Counted from the stretch's first letter, positions 1 through 6,973 are shown. The stretch: DNA of 13,495 nt from an uncultured Oscillospiraceae bacterium (GCA_910579595.1 CAJTVM010000072.1:1-13495), one strand, 5' to 3'. Numbers and translations: made by a program. Notes: a model not told the origin generated them from the sequence alone.

Positions 1-370
1 TCGCTGTTTTGTTGATTTAGCACTCCTTCCTTGATTTTTCAAACAAGCCCTAAGCGCAGAACGTTTTTGGCAAAGAAATTTCTCGCCTATACACACTGTA
101 TCGAGCCGCCAGCACCAAAAAGAACCCCCAAATTCGCGGGTTTTCTTCCACAACCTTGCATTTTGGGGTCTTTTTGATTTTTGAAAATCAGAAATCTCTG
201 AACTTGTACACCCATAAACAGTGCCAATAATTTCAATAGTCATTATTATTCGCAATATATACAGCTTTTTCAGCAAGCCCTAATTATACCAAATTAGTGG
301 AGGAAAGTCTGATATATTTGAAGCTCGAAAGTCTTGCTATCACTGGCTTTTTTGAGTTTCGCAATCGGCT
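1..370. other. AT-rich stretch without a gene
   Basis: No convincing coding frame, RNA gene or strong promoter is visible here. The stretch is noticeably richer in A+T than the cassette. The 10-mer CAAGCCCTAA occurs twice (44-53 and 274-283), which may be chance or the debris of an old insertion. A short imperfect hairpin around 118-150 (AGAACCC against GGGTTTTCT) is too weak to call a terminator. The next recognisable sequence is the transposase remnant that starts near 371. Confidence 0.6.
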
Positions 371-1049
371 AAAATCAAGAAGATTCGGAGGTTGATGAAG
401 AAATATGGGCTGAAATGTCCCATCCGGAAAGCAAATCCTTATCGCCGCATGGCAAAAGCCATCAAGACATCTTATGTGGCTCCCAACCTGTTGAACCGGG
501 AGTTTGAAAGCCACGCTCCCAGGGCCGTCCGACTCACCGACATTACGTATATTTCCAACGGCAAGGATCCCCGCTGCTATCTGTCCGCCATCATTGACGC
601 CTGCACAAAAGAGCTTCTGGCCTGAGTACTGGGCGAATCCCTGGAGGTGGATTTCGTTTTGGAAACTGTGAACCAGTTGATGGAGCGCCATGGCCCATCC
701 CTACAAGCCCAAGTCCTGATCCACAGCGACCAGGGCGCCCATTACACCAGCGTGAAGTTTGTCCAGATGGTGAAGGACAGCCGGCTCCGCCAGTCCATGT
801 CTCGCCGGGCCAACTGCTGGGACAACGCGCCTCAGGAAAGCTTCTTCGGCCATATGTAAGGATGAGATCGGCCTGTCCGGCTGTACCTGCTTTGAGCAGA
901 TCCACGAGGCAATCCGCACCTGGGCCGACTATTACAATAACGAGCGCTATCAATGGGATCTCGCCCGCCTGGCTCCGACCGAATATTATCAATATCTCGT
1001 GACCGGCGAATATCCTCTCAGCGTCCCGCAGCCTAAAACCAACCGATAA
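371..1049 (+). pseudogene. IS3-family transposase (OrfB, rve/DDE integrase core), broken
   Basis: This is the decayed OrfB transposase of an IS3-family insertion sequence; the intact enzyme would carry out cut-and-copy transposition of the element. Reading from 371 gives a typical OrfB stretch (KIKKIRRLMKKYGLKCPIRK), then LTDITYIS, HSDQGAHYTS and NAPQESFFGHM. The catalytic triad is still readable: Asp codon 539-541, Asp codon 728-730 and Glu codon 836-838, with the canonical 35 residues between the last two. Two lesions kill it. An in-frame TGA at 623-625 sits where the family usually has Trp. A single inserted T near 857 makes ATG-TAA; skipping it restores a frame that runs DEIGLSGC...YYNNERYQWDLARLAPTEY to a stop at 1047-1049. 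The N-terminal part of OrfB and all of OrfA are missing. Family assignment is firm; the exact left edge is not. Confidence 0.9.
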
Positions 1050-1089
1050 CTTTTTCACCCCCCTTTTATCGAAGACAAAAAACTCTCCT

Positions 1090-1109
1090 TGTCCTTGATT
1101 TGGGGTACA
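1090..1109. repeat. Probable right terminal inverted repeat of the IS3-type element
   Basis: The sequence TGTCCTTGATTTGGGGTACA lies 40 bp after the transposase stop. Read on the other strand it begins TGTACCCC, and it ends in CA as IS3-family termini typically do. No matching left end is visible before 371, in keeping with the 5' truncation of the transposase. Assigned from position and the TG...CA form only. Confidence 0.5.
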
Positions 1110-1121
1110 CTTCAATAAGGG

Positions 1122-1289
1122 CACACTTTCACAAGCAACCTCCTGTCCAATGGGGCCGCTCCCAAGGACGTGCAGGAACTGCTGGGGCACTCGGACATCA
1201 GTACCACAATAAACATCTACGCCCACTCTACGAGGGAAGCGAAACGCAACTCCGCTCAACTGCTGGATAAGGTGGTCAACGGGGAGTAA
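1122..1289 (+). pseudogene. Tyrosine recombinase (phage/ICE integrase), C-terminal fragment
   Basis: A 55-codon fragment matches the end of the catalytic domain of a tyrosine site-specific recombinase: HTF-TSNLLSNGA, then ELLGHSDISTTINIYAH, with the nucleophilic Tyr codon at 1218-1220, ending after LLDKVVNGE at a TAA (1287-1289). Family members normally have about 300-400 residues, so nearly everything before the Arg-His-Thr-Phe motif is gone. An in-frame TAA at 1116-1118 lies just upstream. The break falls 13 bp after the presumed IS end, so the insertion or a later deletion probably removed the 5' part. The Arg of the motif is lost and about two residues after HTF are missing. A second recombinase fragment begins at the far right of the window, broken at the same motif. 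Confidence 0.85.
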
Positions 1290-1292
1290 AAA

Positions 1293-1336
1293 ACTTTCCC
1301 TTGTTTCAGCCCGTAAGGGAAAAAACAAGGGAAAGT
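1293..1336. repeat. Perfect 14-bp inverted repeat after the recombinase fragment
   Basis: ACTTTCCCTTGTTT (1293-1306) and AAACAAGGGAAAGT (1323-1336) are exact reverse complements separated by 16 bp. The spacer itself contains AAGGGAAA, so the unit AAGGGAAA occurs twice in a row and an alternative shorter hairpin is possible. It starts 4 bp after the recombinase stop codon. There is no clear T-run behind it, so a simple intrinsic terminator is not certain; a recombinase binding or attachment site is the other reading. Confidence 0.7.
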
Positions 1337-1374
1337 ACATACGGTTTGAGGGTTGGACAAGCGGAAATGCCTGA

Positions 1375-1542
1375 AATTTCAAGATTTTCCAAGAGGAAGA
1401 ACAACAAGCCCTGATTTATCAGCTTGCTTTAGGCTTGATGGGCGAAAACGGCAAGCATAGTTATTCAAGGGCTGTGCAGGTTTACCCGTCGTTTTATGAC
1501 ATACCTGTTCGGCGAAAAATTACAAAATTGCACCGGTGTTGA
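1375..1542 (+). pseudogene. Unidentified coding remnant (about 55 codons)
   Basis: Between the inverted repeat and the FHA gene one plus-strand frame is open from just after a TGA (1372-1374) to a TGA at 1540-1542. Its translation has a protein-like composition, for example FQEEEQQALIYQLALGLM followed by VQVYPSFYDIPVRRKITKL. It has no good start codon and no ribosome binding site, so if it is real it is a 5'-truncated piece of a mobile-element gene. I do not recognise the family. It could also be a chance open frame. Confidence 0.3.
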
Positions 1543-1551
1543 CATTGGGGT
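1538..1551. repeat. Solitary IS-end-like sequence
   Basis: GTTGACATTGGGGTACA around here resembles the presumed IS3 right end at 1090-1109 (TTGATTTGGGGTACA). On the minus strand it reads TGTACCCCAATGTCAAC, a form typical of IS3-family termini. It might be what is left of a second element. No transposase piece is attached to it. Confidence 0.3.
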
Positions 1552-1635
1552 ACAACAATTTTTGGGGCGCATTCATACAATCCAAATCTGCGTGAGAGGC
1601 CGCTGGGCCATAAAGGGGGCGTGCAGACGGATGGA

Positions 1636-2673
1636 TCAGGATATCCTGGCAAGTGCATCCTGAACTTCTGGATCGTCCGTGAGGAGCAGGAGAAAGAGAA
1701 TTGCGGTGGGAATGGCGTCCCCCATATTTATAGAATCCATTACAACCGCCAAGGCAACTGCGGCTGCCACTTTGACAGCCAGAGAGAGGCTCTTTCGCAT
1801 ATTGCCCAGGCTCTTTGCCAGGCAGAGCGGGATGATCCCATATGGATACAGGATTGAACAGACCCACTTGGCCATGCTCTCCGGACAACTACTGTTAAGG
1901 ATGAGAATGAAATACGCCGCAGTCAGTCCCGTCAGCACCAGCATCCAGATGGGGCGGAGTCCCGGGCAGACGTAGAAAACGATCCCGGCTGCAAGTGCCA
2001 GCAGGGCAGGCGGCAGCCATATCTGCGTGGTGGGAATGCCCTGCGTGATGAAAAACAGCAGGAGTCCCAACAACTGGAACAGGAACAGGGAATAGAAGGC
2101 GAAGCGGTTTGGTGGGCTGACCAGGATGTTTGGCGTCTCCTTGGATACCTGGATTTCCAGCAGAAGGGAGCCGATCCGAACCCGCATATCCCGATCCAGA
2201 ACCAGGCGGTTTACCACACGGGTCGATGGCCCATTGCCGTCACCCTCCAGATAACTCCAGTAAATCCCGTTTGTTGAGTTCAGATCCTCCAAATAGAATG
2301 TCTTATTGTCAAAATCAAACTGCAGGCGGGCGTGGCGGCGGCCGACGCTGTCATAGTCCTCCCTGTCAATCCCAGAGGGGAGGAGCTGTATTTTCGCCCA
2401 AAATGCGCGGCCGATGACCAGGCCATTCCTGCGCTTGAGAATCTGCCTTGCAGTAAATTTACCTGCCCCGCGCGTCCAGGCCAAGCCGGTTCGGAACCGA
2501 AAACCTGGCCCCGAGAGAGTCACCTCCTGCGCCAGACCTCTTTCAGCCATCTTTTTTTCCACTATCTCACACTGAATAAGCCTCCACGAATAAAAATACC
2601 ACCCGACCCCTACAACCAAAATCGAAATTATCAGAATGATCGCGATATTCAGAAATGTCATAATAATCACCAT
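1636..2673 (-). CDS. Membrane-anchored FHA domain protein
   Basis: Predicted 345-aa membrane protein that would read phosphothreonine on a partner at the cytoplasmic face. Residues about 8-28 form an N-terminal membrane helix. Residues about 80-175 are a forkhead-associated (FHA) domain with the diagnostic GR (88-89), GRRHARL (111-117) and LNSTNG (131-136). Four or more hydrophobic segments follow at about 192-212, 218-236, 241-260 and 298-332. In most FHA domains the residue before the RxH motif is a phosphate-contacting Ser; here it is Gly111, so phosphopeptide binding may be altered. The start is uncertain: ATG at 2673 and an internal ATG at 2661 both lack a clear Shine-Dalgarno site. It is divergent from the vWA-GTPase-kinase operon, and the kinase is the obvious source of a phospho-ligand (inference). 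Confidence 0.9.
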   Translation of the reverse strand: MVIIMTFLNIAIILIISILVVGVGWYFYSWRLIQCEIVEKKMAERGLAQEVTLSGPGFRFRTGLAWTRGAGKFTARQILKRRNGLVIGRAFWAKIQLLPSGIDREDYDSVGRRHARLQFDFDNKTFYLEDLNSTNGIYWSYLEGDGNGPSTRVVNRLVLDRDMRVRIGSLLLEIQVSKETPNILVSPPNRFAFYSLFLFQLLGLLLFFITQGIPTTQIWLPPALLALAAGIVFYVCPGLRPIWMLVLTGLTAAYFILILNSSCPESMAKWVCSILYPYGIIPLCLAKSLGNMRKSLSLAVKVAAAVALAVVMDSINMGDAIPTAILFLLLLTDDPEVQDALARIS

Positions 2674-2688
2674 GCTGGGGCGGCACCC

Positions 2689-2748
2689 AGCACAAATTGA
2701 GATGAAAAGAGCTGCCGCAAAATTTGCTCTTTATCTTAAATTTGTGCT
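2689..2748. repeat. Long imperfect hairpin in the divergent regulatory region
   Basis: AGCACAAATT (2689-2698) is the exact reverse complement of AATTTGTGCT (2739-2748). Inside it AAAGAGC (2706-2712) pairs with GCTCTTT (2726-2732), leaving a 13-nt loop, so about 24 nt on each side form a stem with a few mismatches or bulges. It lies directly upstream of the FHA start and overlaps the candidate plus-strand promoter at 2724-2753. It could be an operator for a dimeric regulator or an RNA structure in the FHA leader. Confidence 0.65.
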
Positions 2749-2753
2749 ATACT
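2724..2753 (+). promoter_or_regulatory. Candidate sigma-A promoter, plus strand
   Basis: TTGCTC (2724-2729) and TATACT (2748-2753) are separated by 18 bp. The -10 box is good and the -35 moderate. Transcription would begin near 2760 and meet the terminator-like hairpin at 2866-2885. Confidence 0.45.
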
Positions 2754-2759
2754 CAAATT

Positions 2760-2885
2760 GATTATTGAGGCATCCCAGCATCGACTTCGAGTGCGTCCAC
2801 CCGTTTTGTAAGTCGGTGTGCAGGTGCGCCTATTGCGTATATCTGGTGGAAATATTTTGATTTTGGCTCACCTTGTGGGCTTTTT
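2760..2885 (+). ncRNA. Possible short non-coding transcript or attenuated leader
   Basis: A promoter-like element ends at 2753 and a terminator-like hairpin ends at 2885, bracketing about 125 nt without a convincing coding frame. The interval can fold: CGACTT (2782-2787) pairs exactly with AAGTCG (2810-2815), with a CCACCC/GGTG complementarity nearby. I do not recognise a known RNA family. The entry rests only on promoter, structure and terminator positions; the alternative is an attenuated leader of the downstream operon. Confidence 0.3.
2866..2885 (+). terminator. Candidate intrinsic terminator
   Basis: GCTCAC (2866-2871) pairs with GTGGGC (2875-2880), including one G-U pair, around a CTT loop, and TTTTT follows at once (2881-2885). 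The stem is short but the U-tract placement is right. A second small hairpin, CCGAT/ATCGG, sits at 2895-2910. Confidence 0.45.
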
Positions 2886-3086
2886 CGTGGTGCTCCGATG
2901 CTAAAATCGGGGTATTTTCGCTTTTTCACACTACTCCTCCTTAGCTGTCCATCCGTTTGCATCCATCATACCCCCTGGCAGATATCCTGTCAAGGAAGAA
3001 CCTTAGCCGGATTGCGCATTTTATTCGCGCTTTGGAAAAGTATCGGGAATTTGGAGGGCAGCTTCCTAAAAAATCCGGCGGCGCAC

Positions 3087-3115
3087 TTGCAATTTGAAAT
3101 CACCCGTGCTATATT
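3087..3115 (+). promoter_or_regulatory. Sigma-A promoter for the vWA-GTPase-kinase operon
   Basis: TTGCAA (3087-3092) and TATATT (3110-3115) are separated by exactly 17 bp, the best promoter match in the divergent region. The expected start point near 3122 lies after the beginning of the longest open frame that leads into the vWA gene, which argues against the 5' extension of that frame. The leader would be about 300 nt long up to the vWA start. Confidence 0.6.
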
Positions 3116-3163
3116 TATGACTGAAAAAGGTCGAAAAATATGGAATAAAGTGAGTGAACAGAA

Positions 3164-3337
3164 ATGCCTTTTGAGGCTCACAAAAAGTTTTTGGAGGAAA
3201 GCAAGAAAATCCGGAAAAAGGCCGGGCAAGAGGCGCGCGAGGAATGGCGAAGACACCTACCCGCCCCTTGGGCGAGGACAAAGAAGCGCAGTGAGCCGCC
3301 GATCTGTAGCCGGGTTCCGGATGATCCTGATGTCTAG
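3164..3337 (+). CDS. Possible 57-aa charged small protein in the operon leader
   Basis: An ATG at 3164, about 42 nt after the predicted transcription start, opens a 57-codon frame ending in TAG (3335-3337). The product begins MPFEAHKKFLEESKKIRKK and stays strongly charged and helix-prone for about 32 residues, then turns Pro-rich (HLPAPW, PDDPD). The competing frame across the same bases gives an implausible Arg/Lys/Ser-rich product. Against it: the Shine-Dalgarno match is poor (GTGAGTG upstream) and I recognise no family. If real, it could be a small partner protein or a leader peptide coupling translation to the vWA gene 82 bp downstream. Confidence 0.35.
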   Translation: MPFEAHKKFLEESKKIRKKAGQEAREEWRRHLPAPWARTKKRSEPPICSRVPDDPDV

Positions 3338-3403
3338 CGTAGGGAGCAAATCCAGCTTGCCCCGGCTGCCCGCACAGGGGGGGCTGACCGGGAGACAGGG
3401 ACC

Positions 3404-3410
3404 GGAGGTG
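3404..3410 (+). promoter_or_regulatory. Ribosome binding site deciding the vWA start
   Basis: GGAGGTG (3404-3410) precedes ATG 3420 by 9 nt and an in-frame GTG at 3414 by 5 nt from GGAGG. It places translation initiation right before the hydrophobic signal segment and not at the far upstream end of the open frame. Confidence 0.65.
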
Positions 3411-3419
3411 AACGTGTCA

Positions 3420-5558
3420 ATGGGCCACAGCAGAGGGAGGGGCCCAGTTTTGGCCCTGAGCATCCTGCTCTGTTTTGCGCTGGCTTTGGAGCTGCCCGTC
3501 ATGGCAGAGGCGGCCGGGCCAGACGCGCCTAAGGAATTTTCGTCCAGTCTCTCATTCGGTGGGGAATCCCCGGAAGAGCAGATTGCCGAGTATGTTATTG
3601 CCCTTGACAGCTCGGCCAGCATGCGCGACACCGTCGCCGCGCGCAACGCGGCGGCGGCGGCGCTAATCCAAAATCTGCCCTATGAGAAAACCCGCGCTGC
3701 GGCCTTTTTCTTTTCCAACACTTGCGAGAATCCGCTGGGCATCCTGCCCATGGATCAGGATGAGGCCAGGCAAAGCCTTGCCGCCTCGGTGGAGAGGAAC
3801 ACCGGCGTCGGAGGCGGAACCGATCTGGGACTCATGATGCGCACAGCCATCGGCCTGTTCAGTGACAAAGGGACGGATCCGTCGGTGCGGCATATCCTCT
3901 TTGTCATCACAGACGGACAGAGTGACGGCGAAAACGGCTTGGCCGAGAGCCGCGATCAGGAGTTTTTCACGCTGTGCCAGGACTATCAGGACACGGTGCG
4001 CACCCATGTTGTTTACGTATCGGATGGCGCGCCGCCAGACAGCCTCTGTGAGGGGCTGCGCACAGAGCCGATCACGCTGGAGGACAGCAACCCGGATACC
4101 TTAGCCGCCTGTGCGGAGCGTCTGGTTTCACAGAATGCCGGTGAGCTGGCCAAGGTGCTGTCGATTTCAGACATTGACCTGCTGGAGACCGCGCTGTTGC
4201 TGCTATGTTTTTCGACCGGGGACGGCGTTTCCTGCCACGTGGTAGACCAGGACACCATCGTCAGCTTTGAGATACCGCCCTGCGCTCAGACGTTGACAAT
4301 TGCTCTGGGCGGCGACGTATCCGTGCGGGAGACGCTGGGTGATCTCAAATTGGAGGGCGGGCAGGAGGATCTGCTGGCCGGTGCTGAAATTGGGGCGGAC
4401 TCCTCCGTTGCCGTGATCCACAGTGATCGGGGCCTGCCGCCGGGCCGCTATTCCATGGCGGTAAAAACCGATACCCCACTCTCCATTGTGCTCTCGTACC
4501 AGTACAGTTTCCAGATACAGTATGGACTGTCCGGCTTAGACTGCCCGCAAGCGCCGCCTGCGGGCACACAGGCCGCGCTTCAGATGCGTCTGCTGGCGCC
4601 GGACGGTACGCCGCTGGATTCGGACGGCTCACTTGAGCTGTCCATGAATATTTACCGGAGGCTGGGGGATGGCACGTTTGTGTGGCACGCCTCGGTGGAG
4701 GATGGTGGTATGTTTTCCGCGGCTGATCTGGGGGAAGCGGAGCAACTGCGGTTTTGCCCGGTGGTCAGCTATTCGGGGAAAAGGATCGAATTGGAGCAGG
4801 GCTGGGATGTCCAGCTTTCGGAAGCGATTCTGGAACCGGGCCCGGTTCAGAGTCCGGAGCCCAGCCCAAGCGCGGGCCTGAATCCGGTTCCAGATCCGCC
4901 CCCAGACAGCCCGAAGGCAGTGAAGTCGTTCGTGCTCGCCGCCGCTTCTGGGCTGTTCACAGCGGTGGCCGTCCTGTCAGCAGCGGCTGTCCTGTATGTC
5001 TGGCTCCAAAGGCGGGTGCGGAAGGATGGGAAAGGCTGGCTTGACGGCGGCGCGACGGAGTCGAAAATCGTCCTTACCGACGATCCGATTCGGGCAGGTA
5101 TCCGCTGGCAGGCCGAGGGATTGAAAAACGGGAATAAGGTATACCTGCTAGGCGGGGTTGGCCTGACAGATGACAGCGGCAGGCCCCGCAGCGGCTGCGA
5201 TTTGAGTGGTCTGAGGGTGTGGGGCGTGGACGGCCTCATTAGCTTGACGCCCAAAGAAAACCCGCTGGGATTCTGCCGCTGGAGATACTCACCCCAGAAG
5301 AAGTGCACCGAATTGATTCTGCATCAGGATCCTGAGATCAAAGAAGGCGGCGGAGCCAAGATCACGTTCACAGGAAGTCTTTTAACCGAAGAATGCGGCA
5401 GCCCTTCCGGGGGCGTCTACCGTTTTTTTGGCGTGGATCAAGCGCACCGGTACGGTGAAGTAACGGTAAATACAGGAGAGTGGACGGTATGCTTTCAATT
5501 GGAACACTATATAGATTGGGAGCCATTCATTTTTGAAGGGGGAAGCGCAGATGCCTGA
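3420..5558 (+). CDS. Secreted/membrane von Willebrand factor A protein with cytoplasmic tail
   Basis: A 712-aa single-pass membrane protein that probably binds a metal-dependent ligand outside the cell. Residues 1-31 form a signal-like segment (hydrophobic core LALSILLCFALALELPV, then MAEAAG). The vWA domain spans about 55-230 with a complete MIDAS: DSSAS (Asp63, Ser65, Ser67), Thr134 in GGGTD, and Asp165 in ITDG. A beta-rich region follows (about 260-470), then a Pro-rich linker (about 476-500), a membrane helix (about 504-530), an Arg/Lys stop-transfer segment, and a C-terminal domain of about 180 residues expected in the cytoplasm. ATG 3420 is preferred; GTG 3414 is possible. The open frame extends to 2898, but that part lies upstream of the best promoter and looks non-coding. 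It is first in a tightly spaced operon. A vWA next to a kinase recalls TerY-P modules, but this one faces outward. Confidence 0.92.
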   Translation: MGHSRGRGPVLALSILLCFALALELPVMAEAAGPDAPKEFSSSLSFGGESPEEQIAEYVIALDSSASMRDTVAARNAAAAALIQNLPYEKTRAAAFFFSNTCENPLGILPMDQDEARQSLAASVERNTGVGGGTDLGLMMRTAIGLFSDKGTDPSVRHILFVITDGQSDGENGLAESRDQEFFTLCQDYQDTVRTHVVYVSDGAPPDSLCEGLRTEPITLEDSNPDTLAACAERLVSQNAGELAKVLSISDIDLLETALLLLCFSTGDGVSCHVVDQDTIVSFEIPPCAQTLTIALGGDVSVRETLGDLKLEGGQEDLLAGAEIGADSSVAVIHSDRGLPPGRYSMAVKTDTPLSIVLSYQYSFQIQYGLSGLDCPQAPPAGTQAALQMRLLAPDGTPLDSDGSLELSMNIYRRLGDGTFVWHASVEDGGMFSAADLGEAEQLRFCPVVSYSGKRIELEQGWDVQLSEAILEPGPVQSPEPSPSAGLNPVPDPPPDSPKAVKSFVLAAASGLFTAVAVLSAAAVLYVWLQRRVRKDGKGWLDGGATESKIVLTDDPIRAGIRWQAEGLKNGNKVYLLGGVGLTDDSGRPRSGCDLSGLRVWGVDGLISLTPKENPLGFCRWRYSPQKKCTELILHQDPEIKEGGGAKITFTGSLLTEECGSPSGGVYRFFGVDQAHRYGEVTVNTGEWTVCFQLEHYIDWEPFIFEGGSADA

Positions 5559-6945
5559 GGCAGATTGTGAGCAGACACGTACCTGCATCTGCTGCGGCAG
5601 GGGTTTTTCCCTGGAGGAGGTACAATGGCTGGTCTCGAATCAGACGGAGAAATTTTTCGCCCAGGATTCGGATCTGCGCGATGCACGCGGGCGCTTTGAG
5701 AGCGCGATGGACGCGTTTCTCTGCCTGGACACAAGGGGATCGGCGTTCTGTAATTTCATGGGCGGAGGGGGGCCCAACCCGATCCAGACACAGCGGATAC
5801 GCCTTGTCACGCCGGAGAATGTCGCCCTCAAGGTCGGAGAAGCTGCGGTCTTTTGCCGCTTGGAGCCGGAAGATCCCGCCTATCCGGGCCTGCGTTTTAC
5901 GGACGAATTTGTGAAGCAGGTTGATCCCAACGGGGATCTCAATGTAAGGGATGCGAAGGACGATATAGAGCACTGCGGCATCCGGCCGGTCTGCCCCCAC
6001 TGCACCTCGTACCTGCCGGATCTGCTGCTGGCCCGGGATGACGCGAGCCGTGTGATCCGGTTGGGGCTGGTGGGACCCGCCCGCAGCGGGAAAACCACGC
6101 TCAACGCCGTCAATATCCTATGCGGCTGCCTGAACTGCGGCGGCTGGGTTGTAAGCGCGGTCGGGATCAAAGCGTCCTCTCACTATTTGCTGGACAGCTA
6201 CTATAAACCTTTGCTGGACGGCGGAGAAATCCCCCTGTCAATGCCTGACAGCGACTACATCCCCCCGCTGCTGATCCAGATGGAGCATGGGGCCAGACGG
6301 GTCCTGCTGGAGCTGCTGGACATTCCGGCAAAGGTGCTCCAGGCGATCCGGGGGGCCGTCCAGGAAAACGCACGCACCCCGCGGACTGCCCGCTATTTAA
6401 GCCTCCTGCGCCAGTTGGACGGGTGCCTCCTTTTTCTGGACGCCTGTCAGGAGATCATGCCCGTCCTTGAACCGAACATTGAGCCTGTCGACGGGGAGGG
6501 GGAGCGTCCAATGAATCTGGAATCCCTGGTACAAGTATTCTCCGGGATTCGGGGATGGAGCCGGAAGCCGGCGGCTCTGCTGATCTCCAAGTGCGATTGG
6601 CTGTTCGGACCCAATGGCAAGACAGGGACAGACAAACTGGACAAGCTGTTCAACACCTTCAGCGACGTGGACAAACTCCTGTGGCAGCGGTCCAGGGAAG
6701 CGGATTCCTATTCCGCAGACCACCATGAGGCAGTTCAGTACGCCTTCAAGCCCCTGATCCGGGAGCGTTTCCCAACGCTCTGGGCATATTTGGAGCGGTA
6801 TTTCAGCCGCGTTGATGTTTTCACCCAATCCAATTGGGATGTTGGCCTAGAATCAAACGGCTCGGACGGGGATCGGGCTCCCGACAGCCTTGAGCCGTTT
6901 CACAATGCGGATCCGATCATCTGGCTGTTAAATATGATGAGATAG
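5551..6945 (+). CDS. Zinc-ribbon P-loop GTPase (TRAFAC / double-GTPase-like)
   Basis: A 464-aa cytoplasmic protein with an N-terminal cysteine region and a C-terminal GTPase domain. Cys pairs at CICC (12-15) and CPHC (148-151) suggest a split zinc ribbon. The GTPase domain starts at about 168 with a perfect Walker A GPARSGKT (175-182). A G3-like strand LLELLDIPAK follows (Asp257, with no following Gly), and SKCD (346-349) occupies the G4 (TKxD) position. This motif set fits the TRAFAC GTPases found in bacterial conflict-type operons; the exact subfamily needs a profile search. ATG 5551 is chosen because it has a purine-rich site (GGGGGA, 5538-5543) and overlaps the vWA stop by 8 bp, implying translational coupling. 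The next gene starts 50 bp downstream behind a GC-rich hairpin. It probably acts as the nucleotide switch of the complex (inference). Confidence 0.87.
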   Translation: MPEADCEQTRTCICCGRGFSLEEVQWLVSNQTEKFFAQDSDLRDARGRFESAMDAFLCLDTRGSAFCNFMGGGGPNPIQTQRIRLVTPENVALKVGEAAVFCRLEPEDPAYPGLRFTDEFVKQVDPNGDLNVRDAKDDIEHCGIRPVCPHCTSYLPDLLLARDDASRVIRLGLVGPARSGKTTLNAVNILCGCLNCGGWVVSAVGIKASSHYLLDSYYKPLLDGGEIPLSMPDSDYIPPLLIQMEHGARRVLLELLDIPAKVLQAIRGAVQENARTPRTARYLSLLRQLDGCLLFLDACQEIMPVLEPNIEPVDGEGERPMNLESLVQVFSGIRGWSRKPAALLISKCDWLFGPNGKTGTDKLDKLFNTFSDVDKLLWQRSREADSYSADHHEAVQYAFKPLIRERFPTLWAYLERYFSRVDVFTQSNWDVGLESNGSDGDRAPDSLEPFHNADPIIWLLNMMR

Positions 6946-6954
6946 GGATATGGA

Positions 6955-6973
6955 CGGCGGCGTTTCGCCGCCG
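6955..6973 (+). promoter_or_regulatory. GC-rich intercistronic hairpin
   Basis: CGGCGGCG (6955-6962) and CGCCGCCG (6966-6973) are perfect complements around TTT, an 8-bp all-GC stem. It sits between the GTPase stop and the AGGAGG (6983-6988) of the kinase gene. No U-run follows, so it is not a standard terminator. It may stop decay or processing at this point and set the ratio of GTPase to kinase. Confidence 0.65.

Noticed and set aside
623..625. TGA read as an amino acid (recoding) in the IS3 transposase
   Set aside because: The same gene also has a frameshift, and other genes here use TGA as a stop (for example 5556-5558 and 9126-9128), so simple decay explains it.
591..1382. 263-codon minus-strand open frame over the IS3 and recombinase remnants
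   Set aside because: The plus-strand frames match known families; the minus frame gives no recognisable protein and is a shadow of GC-rich coding sequence.
2898..3419. N-terminal extension of the vWA open frame (174 extra codons)
   Set aside because: The product is Arg/Lys/Ser-rich and lies upstream of or across the best promoter; the signal-like segment and ribosome site at 3404-3422 mark the real start.
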